In this document: one piece after another, positions 1-7,132 of the stretch | Numbering within the stretch: position 1 is the first letter of the stretch | How the letters are laid out: every line of letters begins with the position of its first letter | NCBI RefSeq assembly: GCF_036781485.1 | Contig: NZ_DAIQAX010000009.1 | Span: 1-12,339, forward strand | Direction of reading: 5' to 3' | Length of the DNA: 12,339 bases | DNA from: Thermocrinis sp. | GTDB taxonomy: Bacteria > Aquificota > Aquificia > Aquificales > Aquificaceae | The notes under the pieces: model-generated | What the model was told of the DNA's origin: nothing | Database searches by the model: none | What the model saw: only the letters and a program-made list of their open reading frames with translations | Position numbers and translations under genes: made by a program

Positions 1-46
1 AGTTCCCAGCCCACTGTGTGGGATAAAGACAAGCCGTTAGAAGATT

Positions 47-75
47 TTTTCAAGAAAGGCTTTTTACTGTATACT
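47..75 (+). promoter_or_regulatory. cas6: Possible cas6 promoter
   Basis: TTTTCA (47-52) and TATACT (70-75) are separated by 17 bp and match the sigma-70 consensus at 4/6 and 5/6 positions. Transcription would begin near 82, only about 9 nt before the ATG at 91, giving a nearly leaderless mRNA. No Shine-Dalgarno precedes that ATG. TATACT occurs again at 79-84. This is a pattern match only. Confidence 0.3.
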
Positions 76-90
76 GGATATACTATCTCT

Positions 91-843
91 ATGCCTGTTT
101 TGGTTGAACTCAGCTTTAGGTTAAAGGAAACTCCAGAGGTTTTGTATCCTGCGGACGTTCATGGGCTGTTTTTTAACCTTTTTGAGGAAAGCATAGCACA
201 AAGACTGCACAAAGAAGCTAAAAAGCCCTTTGGCATAAAGGGTTTCTCCGTCAAAGATTCTACTCTCAGGCTTGAGCTTGCCCTTTTGGAGGACGGTCTT
301 TATCCTGCTTTCATTCACGGCTACTACTTTCCCAAAGAGGGCTTACACATAAGGGGTATTCCCCTTAGTCCCACAAAGGAAAAAGGCTTAAAAGAAAAGA
401 AAGCTTTTAGCTATCGGGAGCTTTTGGAAACACCGCCCCACAGAAGGCTACAGATGGAATTTGTTAGTCCCACCGCCTTTAACAGGTTCAAGTTTGATTA
501 TCCATTCCCCGAGCCCTATCTCGTTTTTTCTAATCTTTTGAGTCGGTGGAATGCCTTTTCGGAGTTTCCTTTGGAGCTTACAGAGAGGGAGGTCCTAAAG
601 GGTTTGATGGTTTATGAGTTTGAGGGCTCCACCCAAGAGTTTATCATAGACCACAAGCTAAAAAGGATAGGATTTGTGGGAAGGGTGGGATTTCTTGTAA
701 AGGATCAAGAATTAGCAAAAAAGGTTTCCGTTCTGGCTCTTTTTGCCAACTTTGCGGGTGTGGGCATAAAAACCACAATGGGAATGGGAGTGGTCAAAGC
801 CTCTCTAAGAGGAGCCATCCAAAGGTCAGACCTTGTTGGTTGA
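91..843 (+). CDS. cas6: CRISPR-associated endoribonuclease Cas6
   Basis: RAMP-fold nuclease that cuts the CRISPR precursor transcript within its repeats to make crRNAs for the Csm complex encoded next door. From the ATG at 91 it has 250 residues, a normal Cas6 length. The N-terminus (PVLVELSFR) fits the first ferredoxin-like strand. His40, in RLHKEAKKPF, sits where many Cas6 proteins carry the catalytic His. The C-terminal glycine-rich RNA-binding loop is clear at residues 223-233 (G-V-G-IKTTM-G-M-G). A GTG at 16 would add 25 residues, but the alignment-like N-terminus favours ATG 91. That frame is nevertheless open to the window's left edge, so a longer protein cannot be excluded. The last 16 codons overlap the 3' end of csm5 on the other strand. 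Family assignment is firm; the catalytic His is inferred from position. Confidence 0.9.
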   Translation: MPVLVELSFRLKETPEVLYPADVHGLFFNLFEESIAQRLHKEAKKPFGIKGFSVKDSTLRLELALLEDGLYPAFIHGYYFPKEGLHIRGIPLSPTKEKGLKEKKAFSYRELLETPPHRRLQMEFVSPTAFNRFKFDYPFPEPYLVFSNLLSRWNAFSEFPLELTEREVLKGLMVYEFEGSTQEFIIDHKLKRIGFVGRVGFLVKDQELAKKVSVLALFANFAGVGIKTTMGMGVVKASLRGAIQRSDLVG

Positions 844-1918
844 TCCTCCTGGTTTTGTTGGTCTGTGGTCTTGCGTTTGGCTGAGTTTCTCTGAAAAATC
901 TATCAAACAGATCTCTGTCTTTTTCCTTCACAATCAATAAAAGAGTTGTGCTCAAAATTCCCTCGTGCTTTCCTAACCTTAGCAAAACCCTATTGCCATT
1001 AAGATACCCTTTCAGGCTTTCTAAGTGCTTTGCAGTGTTTGGTTGGCGATTTTTAAAAAAATTAACCTCCTCGTCCAAGAGTTTTGAGTAGAATTTTTGT
1101 GAGCATTCTCTCAAAAAGTTCCAAAAAGTATTTTCGTCTGCGAAATGTTGTCCAATTTTTGGTAGCTTTTCTTGTTTTTTTAATCCATTGTATGCGTTTT
1201 TGTTGAGATTTATTTCCATTTCAAACTCTATGTTCTCTTTTAGAGCTTCGCAAGGGAATAGGCTTTTTTTGGAGCCTTCCAACCTGGGAACTTCTACCCT
1301 CAAATACTCATAGGGCAAGGGCTGACTGTCTGGAATGGAGACTGTTTTCATCAGGTCAAACTGAGCGTTTTTTTCTTTTTCTTCTTTTTTTTCTTTTTCT
1401 TCTTTTTTTTCTTCTTCTTCTTTCGGATAAAAAACAAGCCTTTCTAATTCTTTCTCCGCATTGTTTATCTCTTTATAATTTTTCGCCTTTTTTTCTTCCA
1501 AAAGTTTCTCCACCTTGAGTTTTACGTAATCCGGATTATCCATAAACCAAGCGCAAGCTATTAGATGTCTTATGGAGCCCTTTAGCTCGCTACCGGGGAC
1601 ATAAGGACCTCCCAAGGTTTTTATAAACTCCTCCACCTGAAAGTGATTGAGATTTCCGTTAATCTCAAGCTCGTAGTCTGGCTCTAAATTAAGATTGAAA
1701 TTTTTCAAAAAGGTGGAAAGTCTAAGATCCCCTTGGTTTTTAAACCAAAGATAGGCATTGATCCTACGCTGTTGGTTTGGGATACTTTCAATGGCTGAAA
1801 GAATACGGTCAAACCTAAAGACCTTAAGCCTTCCTCCATCCACCAAAAACTCAAGCCCTGAGATCTTCTCCCCGTTGCCTATGTGAATGGGAGAGAGGGT
1901 TCTAACTTTTACCTTCAT
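794..1918 (-). CDS. csm5: Type III-A CRISPR complex subunit Csm5
   Basis: RAMP protein that caps the 3' end of the crRNA-bound Csm filament and helps crRNA maturation. From ATG 1918 it has 374 residues. Seen: the N-terminal LSPIHIGNGE motif (8-17), the YVPGSELKGSIR motif (106-117) shared by Csm5 and Csm3, a late glycine segment LRLGKHEGILST, and the terminal GW pair typical of Csm5. A GTG at 1927 would add three residues. ATG 1918 is preferred because GAGGTGG lies 5 nt upstream, inside the last codons of csm4, with only 2 nt between the csm4 stop and this ATG. Residues 166-184 are an almost pure Glu/Lys insert encoded by an 18-nt tandem duplication with A8 runs. Its 3' end overlaps convergent cas6 by 50 bp. 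Confidence 0.9.
   Translation of the reverse strand: MKVKVRTLSPIHIGNGEKISGLEFLVDGGRLKVFRFDRILSAIESIPNQQRRINAYLWFKNQGDLRLSTFLKNFNLNLEPDYELEINGNLNHFQVEEFIKTLGGPYVPGSELKGSIRHLIACAWFMDNPDYVKLKVEKLLEEKKAKNYKEINNAEKELERLVFYPKEEEEKKEEKEKKEEKEKNAQFDLMKTVSIPDSQPLPYEYLRVEVPRLEGSKKSLFPCEALKENIEFEMEINLNKNAYNGLKKQEKLPKIGQHFADENTFWNFLRECSQKFYSKLLDEEVNFFKNRQPNTAKHLESLKGYLNGNRVLLRLGKHEGILSTTLLLIVKEKDRDLFDRFFRETQPNARPQTNKTRRINQQGLTFGWLLLERL
1375..1410. repeat. Two-copy 18-bp tandem repeat inside csm5
   Basis: On the plus strand, CTTTTTCTTCTTTTTTTT occurs twice without mismatch (1375-1392 and 1393-1410). It lies within a 57-nt all-pyrimidine tract (1368-1424). On the csm5 coding strand this is a purine tract with two runs of eight A (complement of 1385-1392 and 1403-1410), encoding the hexapeptide period KKEEKE. 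Copy-number change would stay in frame, whereas slippage in an A8 run would not. Confidence 0.9.
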
Positions 1919-1920
1919 CT

Positions 1921-2814
1921 TTACCACCTCGTAAAGAGTGGAAAGCCTAAGCCATATTGATAAACGGAAATGCTACCTTCCTTTAGCACTTCCTTTATAC
2001 CCCCATACCAATCCTTTTGATTTTTTACTATAACCTGCGAGCCCGCTGTTAGGTAGCAGATGGTATCTTTCCAAACTCTTCTTGTTAAACCGCTTTCCAC
2101 CGCTGATCTTTGAATTTTCAGGTCATAGTAGCTCTCCCTCAGCTCAAAGTCTTTGTCGTAAAAGCACTCAGAAATCAAAAAAGCCCTTGAGGTTTTGTTA
2201 GAAATAAACTCCTCTATTCCCTCTGGTGGTTTTGTCTCCTCAAGCCTATACCTTCCCATCCCCGTAGTTTTGTTACCACCAAGCTGAGAAAGCTGAAGGC
2301 AAGCTTTGACTAATGGCTCAAAGCTTTCGTCAAAAAACTTTATAATTACACCAAAGGAAGGCAGCCAATAGGTGGGCTCGTTGTAAAGCTCTCCTCCTGT
2401 GGTGGTCATGGTAAGACGGTTTATGGAAGCGTGAGGTATAACTTCCTGCTTTATCTGCGGTCTTTCCCCTTCAAACATCCCATTTGGCTCTTTTTCCAAA
2501 ACCTTCTTGAACACTTCCCAGCTTACCCATTTTATTCCCTTGAACTTTTTGTATTGCTTGTATTCCTCCACGTTTTTTGGGTTGATGGGTGTAAAGTGAA
2601 TGGGTCTTGGAAAGATCCAAGTTCCCTCTTTCCAAAGCAAGGGTGCGGAAAGTGTAAAGGGTGGATCTCCTTTTTTAAATCTATCTAAGGTTTCCAGAAG
2701 TTTTTGTTCCGATTCAAACCAACGAATACCCCAACATATGGCACCAAAGATGGTATTGGTGGTGGGCACACTCCTAAAAGCACCAAGAGGTTTAAAGACA
2801 AAAGCCTTAAGCAT
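1921..2814 (-). CDS. csm4: Type III-A CRISPR complex subunit Csm4
   Basis: RAMP protein that binds the 5' tag of the crRNA and bridges Cas10 to the Csm3 filament at the base of the complex. From the ATG at 2814 it has 297 residues, a usual Csm4 length. The start MLKAFVFKPLGAF followed by NTIFGAICWGIR matches the Csm4 N-terminus. HASINRL (near 128) and the glycine-rich loop LGGNKTTGMGRYR (178-190) are also characteristic. An upstream in-frame ATG at 2826 adds four residues. Neither ATG has a clear Shine-Dalgarno, and I prefer 2814 because it fits the first RAMP strand. Either start lies inside the csm3 3' end (overlap 8 or 20 nt), so translation probably depends on coupling to csm3. Confidence 0.88.
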   Translation of the reverse strand: MLKAFVFKPLGAFRSVPTTNTIFGAICWGIRWFESEQKLLETLDRFKKGDPPFTLSAPLLWKEGTWIFPRPIHFTPINPKNVEEYKQYKKFKGIKWVSWEVFKKVLEKEPNGMFEGERPQIKQEVIPHASINRLTMTTTGGELYNEPTYWLPSFGVIIKFFDESFEPLVKACLQLSQLGGNKTTGMGRYRLEETKPPEGIEEFISNKTSRAFLISECFYDKDFELRESYYDLKIQRSAVESGLTRRVWKDTICYLTAGSQVIVKNQKDWYGGIKEVLKEGSISVYQYGLGFPLFTRW

Positions 2815-3697
2815 TGAAAAGAGCATCCAGTTTTTGCTTTATTTTTTGGTAATCTTTAAGTATTTCCTGCAGGGTGGAATTTTGAGTTAGTGGTTTTTCT
2901 TCCTCTTCTCCAAAGTAGTACTTCTTTGGTCTGAGGATTACCTCTATGTTTTCAAACCTTACCTTTCCAGAACCCCTTGAGCCATATCCCCCAAGGTAGT
3001 CATCCTCCAAAAGCCTCATACCCTCAAAGACCACTCTCAAAAGCTCAGGGTCTTGCTTTGCAAACAGATGAAAAACCATCTCCCCAAAAAAGACCATACC
3101 TGCGGGCACCCTTTCCACCTTCCTCGGGTTTGCTTTGGAGGTGAGCCTGTTTATGGCGTTTTCTGTTTTTACCTCTGTGAATACTCTTTCACCTAAGTAT
3201 CTTTGAATTTGTTCAAGACTCTCCCAGGTAGGATAAGCATCAAAAACTCTAAGCCTTGGAGGTCCGGGAAGCTTTTCCAATGGCAAAATATCTAAAGTCT
3301 TTGCATCACCTGTGCCAAAGACTTTGCAAATCTCACACTCTCCACAAACGCAAGCCCTTCCTGCCTTTTCAACAATTTTTTCATTCTTAGCATTATCTTC
3401 AGCTCTTTCATTCCCATTCTTAACATTATTTGTAGCTTCCTTAATCATCCTATCCACTCTCCCCTTAGCCCACTCCAAAAGAGACCTCATCTTACCCTTC
3501 AAAGAAGAGCCAGGTATGTAGGGAGCACCCTCGGGTAAGTTATTTTTGCCGTCGTAGTTTTCTATCACACCCAAGGTCTTTATAACTGGGTTGTCCAATC
3601 CACCTATTTCAAAGTTTTCCTTGGAACCTCCCACTCTTATACCCGTAATCGCCTTCAGCTTATACTTAATTATTACAGTGCCTTTGTAAGAAAACAT
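2807..3697 (-). CDS. csm3: Type III-A CRISPR complex backbone subunit Csm3 (target RNA slicer)
   Basis: Repeating backbone RAMP subunit of the Csm complex. In this family an Asp in the thumb loop cleaves bound target RNA every 6 nt. Here GGLDNPVIK places that Asp at residue 35, and it is intact. TGIRVGGSKE (18-27) and YIPGSSLKGKMRSLLE (60-75) are the family's core motifs. Four cysteines (116, 118, 121, 124) just before KVFGTGD form a likely zinc site, as found in some Csm3 proteins. With 296 residues it is longer than many Csm3 proteins; residues about 85-112 are a charged Asn/Glu/Lys-rich insert. The ATG at 3697 has the strongest ribosome binding site in the operon (AAGGAGGTG, 3705-3713), which overlaps the csm2 stop codon. 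This fits a subunit needed in several copies. Confidence 0.93.
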   Translation of the reverse strand: MFSYKGTVIIKYKLKAITGIRVGGSKENFEIGGLDNPVIKTLGVIENYDGKNNLPEGAPYIPGSSLKGKMRSLLEWAKGRVDRMIKEATNNVKNGNERAEDNAKNEKIVEKAGRACVCGECEICKVFGTGDAKTLDILPLEKLPGPPRLRVFDAYPTWESLEQIQRYLGERVFTEVKTENAINRLTSKANPRKVERVPAGMVFFGEMVFHLFAKQDPELLRVVFEGMRLLEDDYLGGYGSRGSGKVRFENIEVILRPKKYYFGEEEEKPLTQNSTLQEILKDYQKIKQKLDALFNA

Positions 3698-3704
3698 TAC
3701 ACCC

Positions 3705-3713
3705 CACCTCCTT
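3705..3713 (-). promoter_or_regulatory. Strong Shine-Dalgarno of csm3
   Basis: On the minus strand AAGGAGGTG lies 7 nt before the csm3 ATG, a near-perfect anti-16S match. It shares two bases with the TAA stop of csm2, so a ribosome ending csm2 sits directly on the csm3 initiation site. Confidence 0.8.
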
Positions 3714-4128
3714 AGGATTTCTTAGAATAAGCTACCATAGCCATCAAAAGATCGTAAACCTTCTCAAAAGCCTCCTTGCTCCCACTCTTTTCTACCTTAT
3801 CAAAAAGCATGAACATAATCTCTTTGAAATTTTCGTCCAACACCCCCCTTTTTGCCTGATACTCCAAAATAGCATAAAGCTTGTATAACTTTGCCTTAGC
3901 TTTTTCTATTTTGTCGCCATTTTCTAAACCATCCACTATAGCTTTAAACTCTTGAAAGACCTTCCTCAATTGCACCGCTGTAATATCTATTTTTTCCACC
4001 ACCCTTTTGGCATAGCCTTCTGGATGGAAAATTTCCTTTTCAGTTAATTGACTTATTTCTATTTTGCTAAGCTCTTGCTTGAGATTTTCCAAAGGCTTGT
4101 TTTGTCTTCCTTGATGATCCCTATTCAT
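3712..4128 (-). CDS. csm2: Type III-A CRISPR complex small subunit Csm2
   Basis: All-helical small subunit that forms the second filament of the Csm complex and contacts the crRNA-target duplex. From ATG 4128 it has 138 residues, normal for Csm2. The segment DITAVQLRKVFQEFK (48-62) is the recognisable Csm2 signature. The rest is predicted helix rich in Lys and Glu, apart from a hydrophilic N-terminal tail of about 12 residues. A GTG at 4134 adds two residues. ATG 4128 is chosen because AGGAGG lies 6 nt upstream, within the last codons of cas10. Only 2 nt separate the cas10 TGA from this ATG, which suggests termination-reinitiation coupling. Confidence 0.85.
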   Translation of the reverse strand: MNRDHQGRQNKPLENLKQELSKIEISQLTEKEIFHPEGYAKRVVEKIDITAVQLRKVFQEFKAIVDGLENGDKIEKAKAKLYKLYAILEYQAKRGVLDENFKEIMFMLFDKVEKSGSKEAFEKVYDLLMAMVAYSKKS

Positions 4129-4130
4129 CT

Positions 4131-6479
4131 TCACCCTCCTATGCTATTTATATAATAGCCATTTTTTGCCTTTTCTGACACTCCTCTTGTTTTCATCAAA
4201 ACAAGCTTTAAGATAAGCTCTGCATAGTCTTTTATGTTGTAGTTGTTGCTTGGGTCAAGTATTAGACTTTCAAGCGCCTTTTGTTCTTTTTCTTCTTTTA
4301 CGTTTCTGTAAAGCTGATAGTAGAATATGGGATAAAACCTCATGCTTATTCCGTCGTTCCTTTTGTGTGCTTTCAAGAGGGTATAGATCCTGTAAAGGAG
4401 TGTTCTGTGGTTTTTGGCGTCAAAGTTTTTCATAAATCCTTCCAGTTCTTCTAAGGCTTTTGAGAATTCTTTCCACTCTAAGGGTTGTTTCCAAAGGCTT
4501 ATGCGGTTCTTTTGAAATTTGGCGTATTCTTTTTCTTCTTCTGCTCCGTCTGCACCAAACCTTATGGGATAGTTAGGTCTTTGGAAAAATACGCCCGCAG
4601 AAAGGGTAAAGCACGGATTATAGCAGGTGTAGGCGCTAAAGTCTTGTTCAAGTTCTTTTGCTACTTCCAATGCAGTTTCCCAAGGTGCGCACAAAAATAA
4701 ATCGTCCCCTCCTGAATAGACCACATAAACCTTGTTTTGAAATTCTTCTTTATTCAACAAGGTGTTTATGTATCCAGAAAAGAAAAGATCCAAGCTCCTG
4801 CTAAGGGTTGCCACCCGTGAGAGGGAATAGTCCTCTTTTAAGCCCTGGGAGAATATGAGCCCCAAGTTATCCACGTCCATCTTGACAAAAGCCAACAGTT
4901 TGTAGCCTTCTTCCTCTTCTTCCACAAGCTCGTTAAAGTCCTTAACCCTGCCGTCTTCTTCCAAAGGAACTGTGTTTGCCAAAAAGAAAAAGCCGTCCGC
5001 CTTGCCCTCAAAGTCTGTGGAGTTTAGCAATAACAAGGTATCCTCTGGTAGAGTGTAAGCGACTTGATTTTTAGAATAAACGCTAACACCCCCTATGCCC
5101 TCAAGGTAGATGTCTCCCACCTCGGGGGAAAAGACCAAATACTCCGCCCTTGGAATTTTCCCTCCCACTTCTTGGAAAATCTCGCACCAATTACAAAATT
5201 CTTTGCTCTCTGGCTTTAGGTTGGTTTGACAAGAGGGGCACACTTCGTAGTTATCGGGTCCAAAGGGATTAGCCAATCGGTCAAAGTTTTCCAGTATGGT
5301 GGAGAACTTTTGGAATTTCTTGCGTCCTACCTCCTCGTAAAGCTCCTGTATTTTCTCTCCCAGTATGCCCACTCCTAACTCCCTTCCCTTTAACCTTAGC
5401 CAGCCCAAGACAACCCCCAAGTGTCCTCCAAACTCTCTGACCAAAACCTCATCCACTTTCTTTTGGAGCTCTTCAAGTTTTTCCTCTATACCCTCTTCGT
5501 AGCCGATTATAAGCTGGAACTTTCCACCGCCCGCATAAAGGAGATTTACCATAGGATATTCAAGCTTCTTCAAAAAGAACCTGCCAAGGATTGTAGGAAG
5601 AACGGAAAGAAAGAAACTTCTTCCTCTGAGCCTTTTCCCAACTCCATTTATGTTAGAAAGCTGGTATAAAAACCTTTGAATGCCTGTTATATCCCCCTCC
5701 ACGAGCAAAAACTCCACCGCATTTAGCCCACCGTTAAGTCTCTCTTTGTTGTAATCGGTCCAAAGGCTACTTACCAAGGCGCTGGCTACCCTCAGGTGGT
5801 CAAAGAGGGATATATCCGCAAAGTGATTGGTTCCCCTCTCTTTGTCGTAGGTGGATGCGGGCACACACCAAAGGTATTTGTAAAGTAAATAATAGAGCTT
5901 TGTAAGTGTCTTTTGTGGGTCCTTAAAGTCAAGGTTGCTTAGGTGTGTTTTCAGAGCTTGGAGTAAGTTTTGATATTTTTGCACTCCATAGGTCCCAATT
6001 TGACTGGCATCCTTTGGAAACATAACCTCTTTTTCCAACTTCAAAGGCTCCAACTCGTATTCGTGCTTTTCTCCATCTAAGTAAGTTTTGGCACATTCTA
6101 AATCTACCAAGCCGAAAATACTCTTTAGTCTTTTTTCCTCTCTTCTTTGGGCAGTTTGATCCACGCTTTGTTCTTCTCTTCTACTCCTTTCACTGCTGGC
6201 ACAGTGGTCTGCAATTTGTTGGGCTAAGTGGTATAGGTTATTGCGCTCTGGATTGTGATGGTAAGCACCAGAAAGGATAAGCTCTTTTACCTCTTGGCTT
6301 ACTCCCTTCCTTTCCAAAAGCTCCTCTAAAAACTTATAAGAATACACCGCATGTGCATATTTGAACTTTTTCTTTTCTTCTTCTTCAACCCTTTCTTCTC
6401 CAGCCCTATCTATGAGCTTTCCTATGTCGTGAAGCAACCCTCCCATTGCAAGCCAAATCCTAATCTCTAACTTTTCCAT
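4131..6479 (-). CDS. cas10: Type III-A CRISPR signature protein Cas10/Csm1 (HD nuclease and cyclic oligoadenylate synthase)
   Basis: Large subunit of the Csm complex. Binding of foreign RNA activates its HD domain (single-stranded DNA cleavage) and its palm domain (conversion of ATP to cyclic oligoadenylate messengers). With ATG 6479 it has 782 residues, normal for Csm1. Seen: an HD motif at H17-D18 (LLHDIGK), further histidines at 43 and 74-75 (AYHHNPE), ADHCASSER (90-98), the first palm motif GDITGIQ (262-268), a four-cysteine zinc ribbon (C414, C417, C429, C432), and the cyclase motif GGDD at 590-593. All key residues are present, so both activities are predicted. A TTG at 6482 would add one residue; ATG is preferred, preceded by GAGGGGG at 4 nt. 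It is the first gene of the minus-strand csm operon. Confidence 0.95.
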   Translation of the reverse strand: MEKLEIRIWLAMGGLLHDIGKLIDRAGEERVEEEEKKKFKYAHAVYSYKFLEELLERKGVSQEVKELILSGAYHHNPERNNLYHLAQQIADHCASSERSRREEQSVDQTAQRREEKRLKSIFGLVDLECAKTYLDGEKHEYELEPLKLEKEVMFPKDASQIGTYGVQKYQNLLQALKTHLSNLDFKDPQKTLTKLYYLLYKYLWCVPASTYDKERGTNHFADISLFDHLRVASALVSSLWTDYNKERLNGGLNAVEFLLVEGDITGIQRFLYQLSNINGVGKRLRGRSFFLSVLPTILGRFFLKKLEYPMVNLLYAGGGKFQLIIGYEEGIEEKLEELQKKVDEVLVREFGGHLGVVLGWLRLKGRELGVGILGEKIQELYEEVGRKKFQKFSTILENFDRLANPFGPDNYEVCPSCQTNLKPESKEFCNWCEIFQEVGGKIPRAEYLVFSPEVGDIYLEGIGGVSVYSKNQVAYTLPEDTLLLLNSTDFEGKADGFFFLANTVPLEEDGRVKDFNELVEEEEEGYKLLAFVKMDVDNLGLIFSQGLKEDYSLSRVATLSRSLDLFFSGYINTLLNKEEFQNKVYVVYSGGDDLFLCAPWETALEVAKELEQDFSAYTCYNPCFTLSAGVFFQRPNYPIRFGADGAEEEKEYAKFQKNRISLWKQPLEWKEFSKALEELEGFMKNFDAKNHRTLLYRIYTLLKAHKRNDGISMRFYPIFYYQLYRNVKEEKEQKALESLILDPSNNYNIKDYAELILKLVLMKTRGVSEKAKNGYYINSIGG

Positions 6480-6496
6480 CAATCCCCCTCTACTAT

Positions 6497-6529
6497 ATTA
6501 TAATCGCCACCTTTATGACTTCCTGACAA
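6497..6529 (-). promoter_or_regulatory. Possible promoter of the cas10-csm operon
   Basis: On the minus strand a perfect TATAAT box (6502-6497) lies about 18 nt before the cas10 ATG, so transcription would start close to its Shine-Dalgarno. TTGTCA (6529-6524) resembles a -35 box but sits 21 bp away, longer than ideal. The -10 is convincing by sequence; the -35 is doubtful. Confidence 0.4.
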
Positions 6530-6675
6530 CTAAGCTGTATCCGCTGTGGGGATATTTCGTAAAGCTAATCAAGCTTGGGGTTATAATTAGAGGGGAAATA
6601 GCCCTCTGAGAATTATTGGACAAAGCCGAAAAGATGATGAGCCAAAACATAAAAGAGCTTGGCTTTAGTGAGTAG
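6505..6675 (+). pseudogene. Possible remnant of a protein-coding 3' end, interrupted by one TGA
   Basis: Reading forward from 6505 gives a protein-like sequence (for example YDFLTTKLYPLWGYFVKL, then ELLDKAEKMM and IKELGFSE). It is broken only by a TGA at 6607-6609 and ends at a TAG at 6673-6675. No start codon can be assigned, because the frame runs upstream into the antisense of cas10. This could be the stump of a gene cut off when the csm locus arrived, or chance: only about 56 codons are open and a promoter-like TATAAT lies within it. I do not recognise the family. Confidence 0.3.
6582..6607 (+). promoter_or_regulatory. Possible tadA operon -10 box and adjacent hairpin
   Basis: TATAAT (6582-6587) is a perfect -10 hexamer facing tadA, without a good -35 at 17 bp. 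It is followed at once by the inverted repeat AGAGGG (6589-6594), a 7-nt loop, and CCCTCT (6602-6607). No U-run follows, so the hairpin is not a terminator. It would lie at the very 5' end of a leader of about 100 nt. Confidence 0.35.
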
Positions 6676-6691
6676 AATTAGAATAAACTTT

Positions 6692-7132
6692 ATGGAAGAT
6701 AGGTGGTTGAGGGCTTGCTTAGAAGAGGCAAAAAAAGCCTTCAAGGTTGGAGATGTGCCGGTAGGTGCAATTATTGTAAAGGATAACAAGCTTGTATCCG
6801 GAGCTTACAACAAAGTTGAAAAGCTAAAGGATCCTACAGCCCATGCGGAAATGTTAGCTATAAAGAAGGCTCTCAAAAAGCTAAAAACAAAATACCTTTA
6901 TGGTTGCACCATGTACGTTTCTTTGGAACCATGTCCCATGTGTGCCTATGCGCTGATTTTAGCACGTATAGATAGGGTGGTGTTTTTAGCACAAAGCGAA
7001 AAAACTGGAGCAGTTATGAGCCTTTACAATCTTTTGGATGACGTGCGATTCAATCACAGAGTTAAGTGGGAGTACAAACCTGTTAAAGAAGCTCAGGCGC
7101 TGATTGAAAGATTCTTTGAAAGTAAAAGATGA
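6692..7132 (+). CDS. tadA: tRNA-specific adenosine deaminase TadA
   Basis: Zinc-dependent deaminase that converts A34 of tRNA-Arg(ACG) to inosine in the cytoplasm. From ATG 6692 it has 146 residues. The cytidine/adenosine deaminase signature is complete: HAE at 51-53 (zinc His and proton-shuttling Glu) and PCPMC at 80-84 (two zinc Cys). DVPVGAIIVKD (21-31) and NHRVKWEY near the C-terminus are typical of bacterial TadA. In-frame TTG (6659) and other upstream starts exist, but the ATG gives the N-terminus expected of short TadA proteins. No good Shine-Dalgarno precedes it. It heads a six-gene operon, and its TGA overlaps the next ATG (ATGA). Confidence 0.93.
   Translation: MEDRWLRACLEEAKKAFKVGDVPVGAIIVKDNKLVSGAYNKVEKLKDPTAHAEMLAIKKALKKLKTKYLYGCTMYVSLEPCPMCAYALILARIDRVVFLAQSEKTGAVMSLYNLLDDVRFNHRVKWEYKPVKEAQALIERFFESKR

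Noticed and set aside
10..22. CCCAC-TGT-GTGGG hairpin as a terminator of an upstream gene
   Set aside because: The stem is only 5 bp with a 3-nt loop and no U-run follows, so it is more likely chance.
5421..5669. Plus-strand 82-codon frame inside cas10
   Set aside because: Antisense to a conserved Cas10 region and without protein-family features.
6607..6609. TGA in the possible gene stump as a selenocysteine codon
   Set aside because: There is no start codon and no recognisable selenoprotein context. The hairpin here lies before the TGA rather than after it, so decay or chance is simpler.
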